Below the pieces are notes generated by a model. The model saw only the letters and a list, made by a program, of their open reading frames with translations. It did not search any database and was not told the origin of the DNA. From contig NZ_FOTF01000007.1 of assembly GCF_900114485.1 (NCBI RefSeq), positions 124,001 to 188,000 of the forward strand: DNA of 64,000 nucleotides, written 5' to 3'. Below are positions 15,988 to 25,521 of this stretch, piece by piece (position 1 is the stretch's first letter; the number at the start of each line of letters is the position of its first letter). The position numbers and the translations under genes were made by a program. This stretch comes from Loktanella salsilacus (lineage in GTDB: Bacteria > Pseudomonadota > Alphaproteobacteria > Rhodobacterales > Rhodobacteraceae).

Positions 15988-16767
15988 CTAGGCGGGCAAG
16001 GTGGCAGATAGAAAGCCGCGCAGGCGGTCGGTTTGCGGGTTGGTAAACAGATCACCGGGCGCGCCTTGTTCTTCGATCACGCCTTGGTGCAGGAACACGA
16101 CGTGGTCGGATACATCGGCGGCCATGCGCATATCGTGGGTCACGATCAGCATGGTGCGGCCTTCTTCGGCCAGCGCTTGGATGACGCGCACGACTTCTTG
16201 TTCCAGTTCCGGGTCCAGCGCAGAAGTCGGCTCATCGAACAGAAGCGCCTTTGGCTCCATGCACAGGGCGCGGGCGATGGCGGCGCGCTGTTGCTGGCCG
16301 CCGGACAGCATGGCGGGGTAAGCGTCTGCTTTGTCGCCGATGCCCACCTTGTCCAAATAGCGGCGGGCGGCGTCTTCGACCTCTGCCCGGTCGCGTTTCA
16401 GCACGGTCAGCGGCGCTTCCATCACGTTTTGCAGAATCGTCATATGCGCCCAGAGGTTGAACTGCTGAAAAACCATCGACAGATTCGTGCGGATACGGAT
16501 CATTTGGGCATGATCGGCAGGGCGGCGGTTTAGGCCCGTGCCCTTCCATTTCACTGGCTCTCCGTCAAAGATGATATCGCCTTGCTGGCTGTCTTCCAAA
16601 AGGTTGGCGCAGCGCAGCAGGGTGGATTTCCCCGACCCGGACGAGCCGATCAGGGACACGACATGACCTGCAGGCGCGGTGATATCCACGCCTTTCAACA
16701 CTTCTAGGTTGCCGTAAGCCTTGTGCAGGTTGCGGATCGCGATGACGGGTGTTTGTGCGGTATTCAT
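15988..16767 (-). CDS. polar amino-acid-type ABC transporter ATP-binding protein
   Basis: The 259-residue HisP/GlnQ-type ATPase has Walker A GSSGSGKST (residues 41-49), Q-loop VFQQFNLWAHMT, signature LSGGQQQR, Walker B LLFDEPTSALDPE and switch histidine VTHDMRM. It energises the importer encoded downstream. The ATG at 16767 is chosen because the frame further upstream is the antisense of the TerB-like gene. It is the first gene of the minus-strand operon, beginning 43 bp after the TerB-like stop, so its promoter is within or before that gene. Confidence 0.93.
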   Translation of the reverse strand: MNTAQTPVIAIRNLHKAYGNLEVLKGVDITAPAGHVVSLIGSSGSGKSTLLRCANLLEDSQQGDIIFDGEPVKWKGTGLNRRPADHAQMIRIRTNLSMVFQQFNLWAHMTILQNVMEAPLTVLKRDRAEVEDAARRYLDKVGIGDKADAYPAMLSGGQQQRAAIARALCMEPKALLFDEPTSALDPELEQEVVRVIQALAEEGRTMLIVTHDMRMAADVSDHVVFLHQGVIEEQGAPGDLFTNPQTDRLRGFLSATLPA

Positions 16768-16810
16768 GGGGGACGATATGGCCGCAAAACCCATATGAAT
16801 GCAACGGGCC

Positions 16811-17245
16811 TTAGCCCGCGTTTTCGATTCTACGGCGCGCGGCGTTGCTGTCTTGGTCCGTGACGCCCAGCATTGGGGCAACCATGCGCATGATGCTGTC
16901 TTCTTGCGCGTCGCGTTCGCCGTCGGCCAGCACGATCTGCCACATGGCATCAATCACCGCGAGGCGGTCGTCGTAATCCACCGCATCCTTAATCGCGCGG
17001 GTAAAGCGGACGGTGTCGGGGGCCTCGGCCTCTAGCGCCTCGCATTGCGTGCGCAGGTCGCTGGCGTCGGACAGGCCGTAGCGGCGGCGCAGGATCGCCT
17101 CGATCCGGGATTTTTCGATCGGGTCGTAATGACCATCCGCCCGCGCCAAACGGACAAGCAAAGCACCCAGCGCAAGGCGGGCGTCGGCGTCGGGGATACG
17201 GTCGGGGGCGGGGGCGGTCATGCGCCGGATCAGATCTGCAAACAT
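16811..17245 (-). CDS. TerB-like (tellurite resistance B-type) protein
   Basis: The 144-residue all-helical protein has a TerB-fold pattern. LGALLVRLARADGHYDPIEK and LWQIVLADGERDAQEDSI-type segments repeat an A-D-G motif that binds metal in the family (here ARADGHYD near residue 34 and VLADGERD near residue 104). It has no signal peptide. Stand-alone TerB proteins are widespread and are not evidence for tellurite resistance. It lies upstream of the ABC operon on the same strand. Confidence 0.75.
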   Translation of the reverse strand: MFADLIRRMTAPAPDRIPDADARLALGALLVRLARADGHYDPIEKSRIEAILRRRYGLSDASDLRTQCEALEAEAPDTVRFTRAIKDAVDYDDRLAVIDAMWQIVLADGERDAQEDSIMRMVAPMLGVTDQDSNAARRRIENAG

Positions 17246-17290
17246 GAGATGGTTATAGAGCCGGCGCAGAGGTTCGGAAAGGGTCGGGCG

Positions 17291-18073
17291 TCAGGTCTGT
17301 GGCTGCACCCGCGCAAAAAGCCGTGACAAGGCGTTGGCTTCATCAACGAAACCGTAGGGCGGATTGATGACAAACATGCCCGATCCCACCATGCCATGCC
17401 CCGGCCGCGCAGGCGGAAAGTTCACGGTGTGGGATATCGCGTCAGGAAACTGGCGATGCAGCGCGCGCAGCATCGGCTTGTGCCGCGCATCGGTCAGCAC
17501 GGGATACCACAGCGCCAGAATACCCACGGGCCAGCGGCGGTGCAGCTTGCGCAGGAATTCGGGGATATCCTCGTATTCGGACTTCACCTCCCAACTGGGA
17601 TCACACAGCAGCAGGCCGCGGCGCGGATCTGGGGGGCAGCGCGACAGGGCCATGGCAAGTCCGTCGGACTGGGTCACGGTGATGCCGGGCAGGGCGGCGC
17701 GCAGGGCCTCTGCCTCTGCTGGGTGAAGTTCGGCAAGGGTCACGTTGTCCTCGAACCGCAGCGTATCAAGCGCGATCTGCGGGCTGCCGGGATAGATGTG
17801 CGGGCCATGGCGTTCGCGGCTTTTCGCCAGCGCGCGCGCATAGGGATGATCCTTGGCAAACCAGCCTTGCGCCAATGCGATGCCCTGCGCGGCCTCGCCG
17901 GTTTTCACCGCCTCGGGGCTGCGCAAATCATAGACCGCACGCCCTGCGTGGGTTTCCAGATAGGACAAGGGTTTGGGTTTTTGGATCATGTAATCCAGCA
18001 TCCAAGCAAGCAGCGCGTGCTTGTGGACATCGGCCATGTTTCCGGCGTGGTAGGCGTGTTGATATGAAAGCAT
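17291..18073 (-). CDS. rlmJ: 23S rRNA (adenine(2030)-N6)-methyltransferase
   Basis: The 260-residue RlmJ-type enzyme methylates A2030 of 23S rRNA using SAM. The family's N-terminal segment is intact: MLSYQHAYHAGNMADVHKH, then SYLETHAGRAVYDL for SAM binding. Its motif IV reads CDPSWEVKSEYEDI where the canonical N6-adenine motif is DPPY; the Asp and Pro are kept, and position 4 is aromatic (Trp). The ATG at 18073 is used; the preceding GTG at 18076 is in frame. It is divergent from the MipA-like gene. Confidence 0.9.
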   Translation of the reverse strand: MLSYQHAYHAGNMADVHKHALLAWMLDYMIQKPKPLSYLETHAGRAVYDLRSPEAVKTGEAAQGIALAQGWFAKDHPYARALAKSRERHGPHIYPGSPQIALDTLRFEDNVTLAELHPAEAEALRAALPGITVTQSDGLAMALSRCPPDPRRGLLLCDPSWEVKSEYEDIPEFLRKLHRRWPVGILALWYPVLTDARHKPMLRALHRQFPDAISHTVNFPPARPGHGMVGSGMFVINPPYGFVDEANALSRLFARVQPQT

Positions 18074-18175
18074 CACATTGCCCTAACCTGTTCGGGTGGG
18101 GCCGTGAAGCCTTGTTGCACAAAGCATTGGTGCTAGAGTGCGAACAATTACACCTCTTTCCCAGAAAGTCTTCGC

Positions 18176-18937
18176 ATGTTGTCCTCTCGCTTGCTGTCCG
18201 CCGCGCTGGTTACGGCGCTTTTGCCCGTCGCTGCTGCGGCCCAGAACACCCTGTCGATCGGCCTTGGGCCACAATCGGCCCCCAGCTACTTCGGCTCCTC
18301 CGAGAACGAGACAAGCCTGACGGGTGCGTTCAGCATCCAAGAGCTGAACTTTGGCCCGCTGAGCCTCGGCGGATCTGAGGGCGGCACAGCGCAGGGCTTT
18401 GGCTTTGCAGCCTCCGTCCGTTTCATCGGAGAGCGCAGCGGCGCTGAGTATTCCGAGCTGGCCGGCACCGAGACGATCGACGCCGCACTCGAGCTGGGTG
18501 GCGGTCTGACCTACACCGCAGACAACTTTTACGTCTTCGCGCTGGCACGCAAAGGCGTGACCGGCCACGATGCGCTGGTTGGCGAACTTGGCGCTGATGC
18601 GATCTATCGCCCGTCCGCCCCGGTCGAGCTGCGTGTCGGACCGCGGTTCTTTTTCGGCGATGATGAATACGCCCAGCAGTATTTCGGCGTGACCGCCGCA
18701 GAGGCCGCAGAGGCCGGTAACGGCAACACCCTGACCGCATACAACGCCAAAGGCGGCCTGCTGTCCCAAGGCATCGAGGCGAGCGCGTCCTATGCGTTTT
18801 CCGAGGATTGGGGTCTGACCGGCACCGTGCGCTATGAAGAGTTCGCAAACGACGCGGCTGACAGCCCCATCGTTCAGCAGGGCAGCGACAATGCGACGAC
18901 CGCCAGTGTGTTGGTGACACGCCGCTTTAGCTTCTGA
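18176..18937 (+). CDS. MipA/OmpV-like outer membrane protein
   Basis: The 253-residue protein has a signal peptide (cleavage near AAAAQ-NT), then alternating amphipathic strands and a C-terminal Phe (VTRRFSF), typical of outer-membrane barrels folded by the BAM complex. The early LGPQSAPSYFGSS and late YEEFANDAADSPIV segments fit the MipA/OmpV family. In some species these scaffold murein enzymes; here the role is unknown. A strong terminator follows. It is divergent from rlmJ. Confidence 0.82.
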   Translation: MLSSRLLSAALVTALLPVAAAAQNTLSIGLGPQSAPSYFGSSENETSLTGAFSIQELNFGPLSLGGSEGGTAQGFGFAASVRFIGERSGAEYSELAGTETIDAALELGGGLTYTADNFYVFALARKGVTGHDALVGELGADAIYRPSAPVELRVGPRFFFGDDEYAQQYFGVTAAEAAEAGNGNTLTAYNAKGGLLSQGIEASASYAFSEDWGLTGTVRYEEFANDAADSPIVQQGSDNATTASVLVTRRFSF

Positions 18938-18956
18938 AGCGACGGCTATTGAATTG

Positions 18957-18990
18957 AAAAAGGCGCGTCCTGCGGGGCGCGCCTTTTTTT
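18957..18990 (+). terminator. Rho-independent terminator after the MipA-like gene
   Basis: AGGCGCG (18961-18967) pairs with CGCGCCT (18978-18984), preceded by A's and followed by a seven-base T-run. It is a strong intrinsic terminator on the plus strand. Confidence 0.88.
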
Positions 18991-19053
18991 GTGCTTTGTG
19001 TCGGGCATATCGTGGGCGAGTGAGGATCGACCCTGCTCCGCCAGGCCGATCCG

Positions 19054-19102
19054 TGGGGGCTTTGCCCCCATACCCCCAAGGTATTTTTGACCAGAAGAAA
19101 GG
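19054..19102 (+). repeat. interspersed repeat copy 1 (hairpin plus tail)
   Basis: The hairpin TGGGGGC-TTT-GCCCCCA (19054-19070) is followed by ACCCCC, then AAGGTATTTTTGACCAGAAG (from 19078). Three further copies occur in this window, all between convergent genes. This one lies between the MipA-like gene and pyrG. Confidence 0.85.
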
Positions 19103-19128
19103 ACCGCGATCACGTCGCGACGGAGGGC

Positions 19129-20772
19129 TTAGACCAAGCGCGAATTTTCAACCGCGGCGCGGATGAAGTCGGCAAAGAGGGGGTGGGGCGCGAAGGGCTT
19201 GGATTTCAGTTCCGGGTGGAACTGCACGCCGATGAACCAAGGGTGGTCTTTCCATTCGACGATTTCCGGCAGCTTGCCGTCGGGCGACATGCCGGTAAAG
19301 CACAGGCCAGTTGCCTCAAGCTGTTCGCGGTATTTGGTGTCGACCTCGTAGCGGTGGCGATGGCGTTCTTCGATCGCGGTGGTGCCGTAGATTTCGGCAA
19401 CTTTAGAGCCTTCGCGCAGGGTCGCGTTATAGGCGCCAAGGCGCATGGTGCCGCCTTTGGCGTCGCTTGATTTGCGGGCGACGGTCTTGTTGCCCTGCAC
19501 CCATTCTTTCAGGTGATAGACGACAGGCTCAAAGCGTTTAACGCCAGCCTCGTGGTCGAACTCTTCGGATCCGGCAGTGGTCAGGCCAGCAACGTTGCGC
19601 GCGGCCTCAATCACGGCCATTTGCATGCCAAGGCAGATGCCAAGGTAAGGCACACCTTTTTCGCGGGCGAATTGCGCCGCCTTGATCTTGCCTTCGGTGC
19701 CGCGTTCGCCAAAGCCGCCGGGGACGAGGATCGCGTGGAAACCTTCAAGGTAGGGCGCGGCGTCTTCGCGGTCGAAAAGTTCGGCGTCGACCCAGTCGAT
19801 GCGGACTTTCACCCGGTTTGCCATGCCGCCATGAGTCAGCGCCTCGGCGATGGATTTATAAGCGTCTTCAAGCTGGGTGTACTTGCCAACGATGGCAACG
19901 CGCACTTCGCCTTCGGGGTTGTGAATACGGTCGGCGACGTCATGCCAGACCGTCAGGTTCGGCGCGGGCGCGGGGGCAATGCCAAAGGCGTCCAGCACAG
20001 CTTGGTCAAGGCCCTGCGCGTGATAGGCGAGGGGGGCTTCGTAGATCGATTTCAGGTCATAGGCCGCAATGACGGCGTCCTTGCGGACGTTGCAGAACAG
20101 ACCGATTTTTTCGCGTTCCCGCTCTGGGATCGGATGTTCTGACCGGCAGACCAGAACGTCGGGGGCGATGCCAATGCTACGCAATTCTTTGACAGAGTGC
20201 TGCGTCGGTTTGGTTTTCAACTCTCCGCTCGCGGCCAGATAGGGCAGCAGGGTCAGGTGCATAAAGATGCACTGCCCGCGCGGCTTGTCTTGGGAAAACT
20301 GGCGGATCGCTTCAAAGAACGGCAGTCCTTCGATGTCGCCGACAGTGCCGCCGATCTCGCAAAGCATAAAGTCGACTTCGTCTTCGCCAATAGAGATGAA
20401 GTCTTTGATTTCATTCGTGACGTGGGGGATGACCTGAATGGTCTTGCCCAGATAATCGCCGCGGCGTTCCTTTTCCAGAACCGTGGAATAAACCCGGCCA
20501 GAGCTGATAGAATCGGTCATGCGGGCTGCAACGCCCGTAAAGCGTTCGTAGTGGCCAAGATCGAGGTCGGTTTCCGCGCCATCGTCGGTCACAAAGACTT
20601 CGCCATGTTCAAACGGCGACATCGTGCCCGGATCGACGTTCAGATACGGGTCTAGCTTGCGCAGACGGACCGTATAGCCGCGCGCCTGTAGCAGCGATCC
20701 CAGTGCGGCAGAGGCCAGGCCCTTGCCTAGCGACGACACAACCCCGCCCGTGATAAAGATGAAACGTGCCAT
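19129..20772 (-). CDS. pyrG: CTP synthase
   Basis: PyrG converts UTP, ATP and glutamine to CTP. The 547 residues include an N-terminal synthetase domain ([14 protein letters not shown] with its P-loop at residues 8-20; [15 protein letters not shown]) and a C-terminal class I amidotransferase domain. The latter has PGGFGERG as oxyanion loop, GICLGMQ as nucleophile elbow and VQFHPELKS with the His-Glu pair. All parts are intact. It is transcribed after secG, the usual alphaproteobacterial order. Confidence 0.98.
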   Translation of the reverse strand: MARFIFITGGVVSSLGKGLASAALGSLLQARGYTVRLRKLDPYLNVDPGTMSPFEHGEVFVTDDGAETDLDLGHYERFTGVAARMTDSISSGRVYSTVLEKERRGDYLGKTIQVIPHVTNEIKDFISIGEDEVDFMLCEIGGTVGDIEGLPFFEAIRQFSQDKPRGQCIFMHLTLLPYLAASGELKTKPTQHSVKELRSIGIAPDVLVCRSEHPIPEREREKIGLFCNVRKDAVIAAYDLKSIYEAPLAYHAQGLDQAVLDAFGIAPAPAPNLTVWHDVADRIHNPEGEVRVAIVGKYTQLEDAYKSIAEALTHGGMANRVKVRIDWVDAELFDREDAAPYLEGFHAILVPGGFGERGTEGKIKAAQFAREKGVPYLGICLGMQMAVIEAARNVAGLTTAGSEEFDHEAGVKRFEPVVYHLKEWVQGNKTVARKSSDAKGGTMRLGAYNATLREGSKVAEIYGTTAIEERHRHRYEVDTKYREQLEATGLCFTGMSPDGKLPEIVEWKDHPWFIGVQFHPELKSKPFAPHPLFADFIRAAVENSRLV

Positions 20773-20897
20773 GGAAGGGCCCCCGTGTGTGTCAATAATT
20801 CAGACCTGCGATCCAACTTTGGATCGCATCATCACGGGATTGACGGATAGCCGAAACAGGCCCCCACGTGCAACCCGTGACGCAATATTTTGATTAA

Positions 20898-20913
20898 CCG
20901 GCCCGAAGGCCGG
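20898..20913 (-). terminator. hairpin after secG
   Basis: A 6-bp GC stem with tetraloop (CCGGCC-CGAA-GGCCGG) lies 24 bp beyond the secG stop. On the minus strand the loop reads TTCG and TTAATCAAAATATTG follows; the T-run is weak. It may be a partial terminator between secG and pyrG. Confidence 0.5.
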
Positions 20914-20936
20914 CCAAGTGTTGTGGTATCAGTGGC

Positions 20937-21287
20937 TTAGTTGCCTGACGGCACCAGCGGCGCATCACTTGCAGACGGCGGCAACAGATTGTCGCCCAGA
21001 CCGGATGATGCGGGCGCATCCGCAACCGGCGCATCCTGCAGGCGGTCAACGACCGATGCACCTGCCGCGTTTTCGGCGGCAATGATTGTCAGCGCGATTG
21101 ATGTGGCAATAAACCCAAGCGCCAAAATCCATGTGACTTTGCCCATGGCAGTCGGGGCCGGGCGCCCAGTGGACGCGCCGCCACCACCGCCAATGCCCAA
21201 TCCGCCGCCTTCAGAGCGTTGCAAAAGGACTGTGCCGATCAGCGACAGTGCAAGGATCAAGTGAATGACGAGGACGACGTTTTCCAT
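20937..21287 (-). CDS. secG: preprotein translocase subunit SecG
   Basis: The 116-residue protein has two membrane helices: residues 3-22 ([19 protein letters not shown]) and about 50-70. Between them lies the family's cytosolic loop [15 protein letters not shown]. The tail is Pro/Ala/Asp-rich and poorly conserved. SecG assists SecYE in protein export across the inner membrane. It precedes pyrG on the minus strand and is divergent from purA. Confidence 0.93.
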   Translation of the reverse strand: MENVVLVIHLILALSLIGTVLLQRSEGGGLGIGGGGGASTGRPAPTAMGKVTWILALGFIATSIALTIIAAENAAGASVVDRLQDAPVADAPASSGLGDNLLPPSASDAPLVPSGN

Positions 21288-21467
21288 GTAGGACGGGCCT
21301 GCGGGTTGTCTGCGGTTCGGCGCTATCTATGCCGTTGGCCCCCATGCCGCAACCCCAAAGGCCGCCGCGCGAAAGGTACATCCGCACGCAGCTTTGCTTT
21401 TTCGGTTTCATGCCTGCCCCAAGGCGCATATAGCGGACAGCGGAATTTCCGTAATAGGACAAGTATC

Positions 21468-22763
21468 ATGGCAAACGTTGTCGTCGTTGGCGCCCAGTGG
21501 GGCGACGAAGGTAAAGGCAAGATCGTCGATTGGCTGAGCGAGCGCGCCGATGTCGTCGCCCGCTTCCAAGGGGGGCACAACGCGGGCCATACCCTTGTGA
21601 TCGATGGCAAGGTCTACAAACTGCACGCGCTGCCCAGCGGCGTTGTCCGCGGTGGCAAGCTGAGCGTCATCGGCAACGGTGTCGTGCTTGACCCTTGGCA
21701 CCTGTTGAAAGAGATCGAGACGATCCGCGCGCAGGGCGTTGATATCAATCCAGAAAATCTGATGATCGCGGAAAATACACCGCTGATTCTGCCGTTCCAC
21801 GGCGAACTTGATCGCGCCCGCGAAAATCAGGCCAGCGTCGCCAAGATCGGCACCACCGGCCGCGGCATCGGGCCGTGCTATGAAGATAAAGTCGGCCGCC
21901 GCGTTGTTCGGGTTGCCGATCTGGCCGATCCGGCCACACTTGAACTGCGCATTGACCGCGCGCTGGTGCACCACGATGCGCTGCGCCGGGGTCTGGGCCT
22001 AGAGCCGATCGACCGGGACGAGGTGCTGGCGCAGCTGCGAGAGATCGCGCCTGCGATTCTTGCTTACGCGGCTCCCGTCTGGAAAGTGCTGAACGACAAG
22101 CGCAAAGAGGGGAAGCGGATCCTGTTTGAAGGCGCGCAAGGCGCGCTGCTGGACATCGACTTTGGCACCTATCCCTTTGTGACCTCGTCCAACGTGATCG
22201 CGGGCCAAGCTGCGACTGGCACGGGCGTCGGACCGGGCGCGATTGATTTCGTGCTGGGCATCGTCAAAGCCTATACCACGCGCGTCGGTGAAGGCCCGTT
22301 CCCCACCGAACTGCTGGACGCTGACGGCGAAAAGCTGGGCCAGCGCGGCCATGAATTCGGCACCACCACGGGCCGCAAGCGGCGCTGCGGCTGGTTTGAC
22401 GCGGCCCTCGTGCGTCAGACCTGCGCGACCTCTGGCGTGTCAGGCATTTCCCTGACCAAGCTGGATGTGCTGGACGGGTTTGAGACGCTGAAAATCTGCA
22501 CTGGTTATGATCTGGACGGCACCGTGCTGGACTATCTGCCGACCGCCGCAGACCAACAGGCACGTTGCAAGCCGATCTACGAAGAAATGCCCGGCTGGTC
22601 CGAATCGACCGAAGGGGCCCGGTCGTGGAACGATCTGCCTGCGCAGGCGATCAAATACGTCCGCCGCATCGAAGAGCTGATCGATTGCCCCGTCGCGCTT
22701 GTGTCGACCTCGCCAGAGCGTGAGGACACGATCCTTGTCACCGACCCGTTCGCCGCACGATGA
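21468..22763 (+). CDS. purA: adenylosuccinate synthetase
   Basis: PurA converts IMP and aspartate to adenylosuccinate with GTP in AMP synthesis. The 431-residue product begins at the ATG at 21468; the open frame upstream to 21219 is antisense to secG and lacks homology. N-terminal [14 protein letters not shown] is the GTP-binding glycine loop with the catalytic Asp13. GGHNAGHT contains the catalytic His41. [13 protein letters not shown] is the IMP-binding segment. [15 protein letters not shown] is the late conserved block. All are intact. It overlaps the following DUF2842 gene by 4 nt. Confidence 0.98.
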   Translation: MANVVVVGAQWGDEGKGKIVDWLSERADVVARFQGGHNAGHTLVIDGKVYKLHALPSGVVRGGKLSVIGNGVVLDPWHLLKEIETIRAQGVDINPENLMIAENTPLILPFHGELDRARENQASVAKIGTTGRGIGPCYEDKVGRRVVRVADLADPATLELRIDRALVHHDALRRGLGLEPIDRDEVLAQLREIAPAILAYAAPVWKVLNDKRKEGKRILFEGAQGALLDIDFGTYPFVTSSNVIAGQAATGTGVGPGAIDFVLGIVKAYTTRVGEGPFPTELLDADGEKLGQRGHEFGTTTGRKRRCGWFDAALVRQTCATSGVSGISLTKLDVLDGFETLKICTGYDLDGTVLDYLPTAADQQARCKPIYEEMPGWSESTEGARSWNDLPAQAIKYVRRIEELIDCPVALVSTSPEREDTILVTDPFAAR

Positions 22764-22996
22764 ACGGCTGGTTCGCCAATCTAAGCTACAAGGCGCGCAA
22801 ACGTTGGGCGCTGCTGATTTTGGTGCTGGGTTTGCCGACTTACATGATCGTTGCCGTGACCATCACGTCGACGCTGGACAGGCCATCGTTCCTGCTTGAA
22901 CTGGCGATCTACGTCGGTCTTGGCATTCTGTGGGCCTATCCGTTCCGCAGCATATTCAAAGGGATAGGTCAGGCCGATCCGGACGAAAAAGACTGA
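22760..22996 (+). CDS. DUF2842 small membrane protein
   Basis: The 78-residue protein has two hydrophobic helices (about residues 17-38 and 46-62), a basic N-terminus and an acidic C-tail (GQADPDEKD). This fits DUF2842, a family restricted mainly to alphaproteobacteria, of unknown function. Its ATG overlaps the purA stop (ATGA), implying coupled translation. A strong terminator follows. Confidence 0.85.
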   Translation: MNGWFANLSYKARKRWALLILVLGLPTYMIVAVTITSTLDRPSFLLELAIYVGLGILWAYPFRSIFKGIGQADPDEKD

Positions 22997-23017
22997 TTTC
23001 AATCGGTCACTGACATG

Positions 23018-23050
23018 AAAAAAGGCGGGGGTTTTCACCCCCGCCTTTTT
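23018..23050. terminator. bidirectional intrinsic terminator
   Basis: GGCGGGGG (23024-23031) pairs with CCCCCGCC (23038-23045), with six A's before and five T's after. It can stop transcription from both the DUF2842 gene and the convergent 769-residue ORF. Confidence 0.88.
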
Positions 23051-23072
23051 GTTTGTGCATCTGCCGGACAGG

Positions 23073-25382
23073 TTAGCTGCCGACGGCCATTGCCTCTGGC
23101 TTGAACCGGATCCGTTCGGATACGGCAAAGCGGCCGTTGCGGACCCGCTCAATCCGGCCTTGGCGCAGCAAGGTGCCAAAGGACCGCAGACCGTCTTCGC
23201 GAGAGAAGTCCTCTGACACAGTCTGGCGCACCTTTTGCATGATATGCGGACGAGAGAAGTCCTCCGAGCCTTCCACAAATGCGGTGTAGGCGGCGGCAGC
23301 TTCCAGCAGGTCCTGCAGGCTTGTCGCGCCCATATTCTCTGCAAACTCGGCAAAGTTGCCGGCCTCTTGGGTGGGCGCAGGGGCGGCGGTTGCCACGCGG
23401 CGCGGTTGGACCGGGCCGTCGGCCTTGTCCTGCGCCAGTTCCTTTTCCAGATCGACACGCTGGCTTGGCACCAGCTTCAACGGAGCAGGACGGGCGCGTT
23501 CGCCGCGATCGGATGTGCCTTCGGCACGCGGGGCACGCCGGGGGCGGACAACCTGATCCAGATCTTCGCGGAACACATCCTCTGCTTCGGCCCGCTTGTC
23601 ACCGGTTTCACCCAGTTGGCGTGCCGCCTCTGTCGCGGCGACAGCGGCCTTCAGCTGGGCAATCGCATTGCGGCGACGGCTTGCTTCTGGATCGGCCAGC
23701 TCCTCGTTCGCTTGCGACATAATCCGCGACATTTCTGCCTCTGACGTGTCGGGCAGCGGGTCGCGGCGCAGCTTGTGTGTCGTTTCTGCGGCTGGGGCGG
23801 CTTCCACTTCTGATGCGCGTGCCACTTCTGGCGCGGTATCGGTGTCGGCATCATCCTCATGGCGCAGGGCCGCAAGGGTGCGCTGCAGATCGGCCTCGTC
23901 ATCGTCGGACAGGGTGCTATCCGCAGCCTGCGTATCGAAATCCGACATATCATCTGCGTCATCAAGCATCATCGTCGATGCCGCATCATCGCGGTCGTCG
24001 GACAGCTTAGCCGTGTCATCAACGGCTTCATCCAGATCAGCTACGTCGACCTGCGCTTGCGGCGCGTCTTGTGTCGCAGCCATCATCGCCGCAACCGAGG
24101 TTGACGCTGCAGACGCATCGTCGGCCTCTTTCGGCGTAGCCTGTTCTGCGGCTTCCGATTTTTCAGCTGCCAGCTGTGCAATATCCGCAGCGGTCAATGT
24201 CGCGACAGCCTCAGTTGCCTCAACCGGGCGCTGGCGACGTGTGACGCGCAGAATGCGGCCACGCGGCGCAGCAGGAGCGGTGGCCGCTTCTGCCTCTTCG
24301 GGGGATGCATCTGCTTGCGTCGCACGCAGGCCCGCGCGCTGTAGATTGCGCAGAACGGCACTGATCTGATCGTCAGTCTCGTCCGCCTCGGCGGTGGGTG
24401 CCGCGTCTGGCTCAGCTTCGTCTGGCTTAGCTTCTGGCTGGGCGTCTGCCACAGGTGCAGATGCTTCAACTTCCGCCGTATCCGTTTCCGCATCGTCCTG
24501 GTCCAAAGACGTCGCCTCGTCGCCGGACATATCAGCGTCGCTGGTGTCATCCGCAACGATATCGTCCGTCTCAGGCTCGGCCTCAGCGACGGCTTCTACC
24601 GCAGCTGTTTCGGCCTTTGGCGCAGGCTCTGCCGTTTCGACTGGTGTTTCCAGTTCATCGGGCGCGCCAGCCACCGGGGCCGTCTCTTCCAGATCCTCTA
24701 CAAAGGCAGAGGGTGCCGTGGCGGGGTTCACGCCGCCGACGACCGCACGGATGCGCTGCAGCTTGGCGGCGACACTTTCCGAATCGGGATGGGCAGGGGG
24801 CTCGGTGCGGGGTGCTGCGGGCTGTGCCACAGCCTCGACCGGGGCTGCATCGCGGGCCGCTGCAATTGCTTTTTCACGCATGGTGTCCGTTTCAACCGGA
24901 CGGCGCGGCGCGGGGGGCATGACGGGCGATTCGTCGCTGTCAGCCGCGTCTTGCGCGGGCACATCGGCTGTGGGCGCATCGACTGCTGCCGGTGCATCCG
25001 CAACGCTTGGCGCGGCGACCTCAGCCTGCACAGGTGCAGGTGCAGGTTCCGGCGCTGCCGGGGTTGGTGCAGGTGCAGGCGCGGCAGCTGCCATTGGCGC
25101 TGCAACCTGCATCGGCACTGCGGCCGGTTCAGAGGCGCGCAACACAATGCCCGTCTCGCTTGATCGCACATCAACACGGCGCGAAATCTCGCGCTCTGCG
25201 ATCCGCGTCAGCATTTCTGCATCGGGGGTAGGGGGTTCAGCCCCAAAATAACGGTCCCCTGCGGCCAGATCGCGGAAATATTCTGCAATCGCCTTCATCG
25301 TAGAGAAGGAATCTTCAAATCCCTCCAACGTGCACGAAAAGGTGCCATAGGAAACGGTAAGAATCTTGCTCGACTCAACCAT
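23073..25382 (-). CDS. conserved Rhodobacterales protein with long acidic low-complexity centre
   Basis: The 769-residue protein has three parts. A folded N-terminus (about residues 1-85) begins KILTVSYGTFSCTLEGFEDS. A very long Ala/Pro/Glu/Asp/Thr-rich centre (about 85-640) has no predicted fold. A conserved C-terminus (about 670-769) contains AENMGATSLQDLLEAAAAYT and SRPHIMQKVRQTVSEDFSREDG. I recall such proteins being labelled CheA-like in annotations, but no histidine-kinase motif is visible here, so I do not support that name. There is no signal peptide or membrane helix. It is divergent from thiamine pyrophosphokinase. Function unknown. Confidence 0.7.
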   Translation of the reverse strand: MVESSKILTVSYGTFSCTLEGFEDSFSTMKAIAEYFRDLAAGDRYFGAEPPTPDAEMLTRIAEREISRRVDVRSSETGIVLRASEPAAVPMQVAAPMAAAAPAPAPTPAAPEPAPAPVQAEVAAPSVADAPAAVDAPTADVPAQDAADSDESPVMPPAPRRPVETDTMREKAIAAARDAAPVEAVAQPAAPRTEPPAHPDSESVAAKLQRIRAVVGGVNPATAPSAFVEDLEETAPVAGAPDELETPVETAEPAPKAETAAVEAVAEAEPETDDIVADDTSDADMSGDEATSLDQDDAETDTAEVEASAPVADAQPEAKPDEAEPDAAPTAEADETDDQISAVLRNLQRAGLRATQADASPEEAEAATAPAAPRGRILRVTRRQRPVEATEAVATLTAADIAQLAAEKSEAAEQATPKEADDASAASTSVAAMMAATQDAPQAQVDVADLDEAVDDTAKLSDDRDDAASTMMLDDADDMSDFDTQAADSTLSDDDEADLQRTLAALRHEDDADTDTAPEVARASEVEAAPAAETTHKLRRDPLPDTSEAEMSRIMSQANEELADPEASRRRNAIAQLKAAVAATEAARQLGETGDKRAEAEDVFREDLDQVVRPRRAPRAEGTSDRGERARPAPLKLVPSQRVDLEKELAQDKADGPVQPRRVATAAPAPTQEAGNFAEFAENMGATSLQDLLEAAAAYTAFVEGSEDFSRPHIMQKVRQTVSEDFSREDGLRSFGTLLRQGRIERVRNGRFAVSERIRFKPEAMAVGS

Positions 25383-25521
25383 GATTTCGCTCGCTTTTTG
25401 CCAGTCCTAGTGACAGCCTGTTTACCAGCAATTGGTTCGCAAATCGGAACAGTCCGGCGGTGCTGGCGGGTTGATTTCGTGGCACTTTCAAGGCAGGTCC
25501 ACAAAAAAGAGACAATACGCC

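Noticed and set aside
16811-17245. Tellurite-resistance locus
   Set aside because: A lone TerB-like gene without TerC, TerD or TerZ partners does not support a resistance role.
21219-21467. N-terminal extension of purA
   Set aside because: It is antisense to secG and its intergenic region, and PurA's conserved start ([14 protein letters not shown]) begins at the ATG at 21468.
23596-25251. Plus-strand Ala/Ser-rich frames in the 769-residue gene
   Set aside because: They mirror the Ala/Glu/Asp codons of the minus-strand low-complexity region; the conserved ends are only on the minus strand.
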